Source: Lentisphaerota bacterium | GTDB lineage: Bacteria; Verrucomicrobiota; Kiritimatiellia; JAAZAB01 | Reading direction: 5' to 3' | DNA: 5,243 bases | Assembly: GCA_016199105.1 (NCBI GenBank) | Contig: JACQHI010000314.1 | Coordinates: 1 to 5,243 of the forward strand | Shown: positions 5,223-5,243 of the stretch, one piece after another | Position numbering within the stretch: the first letter of the stretch is position 1 | How the letters are laid out: each line of letters opens with the position of its first letter | Notes under the pieces: model-generated | The model's database searches: none | The model's input: the letters and a program-made list of their open reading frames with translations, nothing else | Told to the model about the DNA's origin: nothing | Translations under genes and position numbers: made by a program

Positions 5223-5243
5223 AAGAACAGCAGGCTCGTTCCG

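Overview
The window comes from a GC-rich bacterial chromosome. Coding spacing, Shine-Dalgarno sites and a rho-independent terminator are all bacterial. A short glycine/arginine-tailed RRM protein and a large unassigned beta-sandwich plus alpha/alpha-barrel protein would fit the Planctomycetes-Verrucomicrobia-Lentisphaerae-Kiritimatiellae range. That placement is an impression only, because no rRNA or marker gene is present.

Left part, 1-587: no intact gene is convincing. On the minus strand there is a decayed C-terminal piece of a sigma-54-dependent (NtrC-type) activator. It carries the end of the AAA+ domain and a Fis-type helix-turn-helix, split by a single-base frameshift. It breaks off next to two overlapping perfect palindromes (524-549 and 545-569).

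Middle, 588-1724 minus strand: a complete class II Fic protein (presumed AMP transferase) with an N-terminal inhibitory motif, the full catalytic Fic motif and a C-terminal winged helix. Its base composition looks less GC-rich than the large gene to the right. The remnant, the palindromes and fic together look like a site of past insertion or deletion.

1725-2226 is a 500-base divergent intergenic region that must hold the fic promoter and the promoter and leader of the gene to the right. It contains AT-rich tracts, a repeated TTGCAT motif and small hairpins, but no gene that I can defend.

Right part: 2227-2529 plus strand encodes a 100-residue RRM RNA-binding protein, closed by a very strong terminator (2561-2597). 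Only 19 bases after the T-tract comes the start of an 830-codon gene (2617-5109, plus strand). Its product has a beta-rich N-terminal half and a helical C-terminal half typical of carbohydrate-active enzymes, but I cannot assign a family. Because no room is left for a promoter after the terminator, this gene is either read through from the RNA-binding protein gene or has its promoter inside it. The window ends in a palindrome-rich non-coding stretch (5110-5243) that looks like a terminator and/or a dispersed repeat.

The strongest candidates for something undescribed are the overlapping palindromes beside the fic gene and activator scar, the terminator placed as a possible attenuator between the RNA-binding protein and the 830-aa protein, and the 830-aa protein itself.
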